From Streptomyces sp. C10-9-1 (GTDB lineage Bacteria; Actinomycetota; Actinomycetes; Streptomycetales; Streptomycetaceae): DNA of 64,000 nt. Positions 62,579 through 64,000 of this stretch are shown in pieces. Positions within the stretch are counted from its first letter, which is position 1; the number at the start of each line of letters is the position of its first letter. The stretch spans positions 124,001 to 188,000 of the forward strand of contig NZ_JANHKP010000014.1 of assembly GCF_024497955.1 (NCBI RefSeq). Reading direction: 5' to 3'. Position numbers and translations under genes: made by a program. The notes beneath the pieces were generated by a model. It saw nothing but the letters and a program-made list of their open reading frames with translations, was not told the origin of the DNA and did not search any database.

Positions 62579-63580
62579 ATGCGCGCCGCCGCGCCCCACC
62601 GCACCTGGCCGACCGACCTGCCCGTCCTCGTGGTCGCCGCCGCCTGGGGCTCCAGCTACCTCGCCGCCAAGGGCGTCACCACGGCACAGACCGTACTGGC
62701 CGTACTGGTGCTCCGGTTCTCCCTGGTGCTGCCCGTCCTGGTCCTCGCCGGCCGGCGCAGGCTGCGGGCCCTCGACGCCCGGCAGGTGCGCGGCGCGGGC
62801 GTACTCGGGCTCGTCCTGGCGGGGATCTTCCTCCTGGAGACCTACGGCGTGGTGCACACCTCGGCCACCAACGCCGGGCTCATCATCAGCCTCACGATGA
62901 TCATCACGCCGGTCGCCGAAAGCCGTCTGACGGGCGTGCCCCTGCCCCGCCCGTTCCTCTGCGCCGCGGGCCTGTCCGTCGCGGGGATCGTGCTGCTCAC
63001 CCAGGGCGCGGGCTTCACCGCGCCGTCCCTGGGCGACCTGCTGATGCTGGCGGCCGCGGCCGCCCGTACGGTGCACGTCCTGGCCATGTCGCGGATGCGC
63101 TCGGTGCAGGGCGCCGACGCGCTGTCGCTGACCACCGTCCAGCTGGGCACGGCGACGGCCGTCTTCGCCGTGCTCTGCGCAGCCCCCGGGACCGGGCGCA
63201 CCCCCTGGGAGGCCGCCGCCGTCCTCGGGACCGGGCAGTGGCTGTGGCTGCTCCATCTCTCCCTGTCCTGCACGCTGTTCGCCTTCTTCGTCCAGATGTG
63301 GGCCGTGCGACGGAGCTCCCCTTCCCGGGTGAGCCTGCTGCTCGGCACCGAGCCGGTCTGGGCGGCCGTCGCGGGAATCGCCCTCGCCGGGGACCGGCCC
63401 GGATGGACGGGACTGCTGGGCGCGCTGCTGGTGCTCGCCGGGACGGCCTGGGGCCGCCGTGCCGCCGCCCCTCCCGCACCGGCACCCGCCGGCCCCGCCG
63501 GACAGGCGCCCGGCCCGGGGCGGGTGGCGCGGGAGCACCCCCTGCCGTCGCCCGGGGCCGCCCCGCCGCCGCCTGCCTGA
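62579..63580 (+). CDS. EamA/DMT-family transporter
   Basis: 333 residues, ten helices in two EamA repeats. The first is VLVVAAAWGSSYLAAKGVTT to LLTQGAGF, the second is LGDLLMLAAAAARTVHVLAMS to LLGALLVLAGTAWGRR. VLRFSLVLPVLVLAGRR and SPSRVSLLLGTEPVWAAVAGIAL are conserved EamA phrases. The C-terminal ~50 residues are a disordered Pro/Ala tail. Exports or imports small metabolites; substrate unknown. GAGGAGG is just upstream of ATG 62579. Confidence 0.9.
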   Translation: MRAAAPHRTWPTDLPVLVVAAAWGSSYLAAKGVTTAQTVLAVLVLRFSLVLPVLVLAGRRRLRALDARQVRGAGVLGLVLAGIFLLETYGVVHTSATNAGLIISLTMIITPVAESRLTGVPLPRPFLCAAGLSVAGIVLLTQGAGFTAPSLGDLLMLAAAAARTVHVLAMSRMRSVQGADALSLTTVQLGTATAVFAVLCAAPGTGRTPWEAAAVLGTGQWLWLLHLSLSCTLFAFFVQMWAVRRSSPSRVSLLLGTEPVWAAVAGIALAGDRPGWTGLLGALLVLAGTAWGRRAAAPPAPAPAGPAGQAPGPGRVAREHPLPSPGAAPPPPA

Positions 63581-63864
63581 CGGCCCCTCGGCCCGGCCCG
63601 GCGCCGCACCGCCTCCCGGGGAGGGGCCACCCGCGCGGGCGCGGGCGCGGCGGGGGAACGCGCCACGGGCCCCACCGGATGTACGCCGCACAAGCCTCGG
63701 CGTGGTGCATGGTGGACCTGCGCGCCGCTCCGGACCGGCGGGGCGCACACCTCACCGAGGACCGAGGGGAGTCCGTCGGCCTTCCGGCAGCGACCGGTGC
63801 CGTCCGCACACCCCCGGCACGGCCCCACGCCGGACGGTCCGCACGGCGAGACAGGGAGACCGCC

Positions 63865-64000
63865 ATGCCCGACGGAGACCGCGGGCGCGACCACGGGCGG
63901 GCCGACGCCTCCGGAGCCGGCGCTCCCGGGAGTCCGCGCCTGGGGCTGACGCTCACCGCGGCCGCGATGTGCATCTTCGTGGTGCAGCTCGACTTCCTCG
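63865..64000 (+). CDS. MFS transporter, N-terminal fragment (cut by window edge)
   Basis: 45 residues are visible. A 28-residue charged/Gly-rich tail is followed by LGLTLTAAAMCIFVVQLDFL, the start of helix 1 of DHA2-type (EmrB/QacA) multidrug exporters, where VxxLDxxIVNVALP usually follows. AGGGAG precedes ATG 63865 by 7 nt. The rest lies outside the window. Confidence 0.65.
   Translation, partial: MPDGDRGRDHGRADASGAGAPGSPRLGLTLTAAAMCIFVVQLDFL

Overview
The window is chromosomal DNA of a Streptomyces or very close relative. The sequence is extremely GC-rich with third-position G/C bias and many GTG starts. It carries genus-typical genes: an SsgA-like sporulation protein, a tam/TamR pair with a TamR-type operator, an LAETG (class E sortase) surface protein, WHH/YwqJ/SUKH proteins, an actinobacterial protein O-mannosyltransferase and Pro-rich PQQ-propeller membrane proteins. 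Several starts (rsmA, tatD, pmt, xth, merR, a GNAT gene, tamR) have a TANNNT box 6-7 nt upstream and no Shine-Dalgarno, the arrangement of leaderless actinobacterial mRNAs. I see no insertion sequence, prophage, CRISPR array, rRNA or biosynthetic cluster. The content is mostly core genome.

Layout. 1-3966: a MacB/FtsX-type ABC exporter (permease cut by the window edge) divergent from a DUF485 protein plus ActP-like solute:sodium symporter pair. 4015-8733: a four-gene locus of toxin/immunity-like proteins. An Imm35-like/deaminase-like/SUKH-4 protein and a WHH-nuclease/SMI1-KNR4 fusion are divergent from a YwqJ deaminase and a SUKH-3 protein. 8807-10138: an orphan NarL-type histidine kinase. 10421-16199: tRNA-Gln, glmU, prs, rplY, pth, a small membrane protein and an LAETG cell-wall protein. 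16362-23756: ppc; an acyl desaturase with a coupled TetR and a candidate operator; a VOC protein with tam, divergent from tamR; a LuxR-type response regulator overlapping tamR antisense. 24123-26274: galE preceded by a 44-codon remnant of galT, plus a second, degenerate response regulator. 26554-32507: two paralogous PQQ-propeller membrane proteins and an ABC-F ATPase. 32729-43019: acyltransferase, ispE, rsmA, a truncated RpfB-like protein, tatD, a zinc-ribbon protein, rsmI, a protein mannosyltransferase and a penicillin-binding protein. 43078-49402: SDR, serine hydrolase, ohr, ohrR and an ECF-type Ni/Co importer (cbiMQO/nikMQO) under a Nur-like box. 49575-64000: SsgA-like protein, MMPL exporter with TetR, tricorn-like protease, a mymA-like flavin monooxygenase/hydrolase/SDR operon divergent from a MerR regulator, xth, GNAT, an EamA transporter and the start of an MFS exporter.

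The points most worth a second look are these: the compact SUKH/deaminase/WHH locus with no secretion modules and with degenerate catalytic residues in two proteins; the reduced gal operon (a galT tail fused directly to galE, no galK); the RpfB-like protein that has lost its G5 and lytic domains; the Nur-type box in front of the ECF metal importer; translational coupling of ohrR to that importer's ATPase; and several well-formed inverted repeats that predict operators. All calls come from reading the sequence and from remembered family motifs; no search was run.
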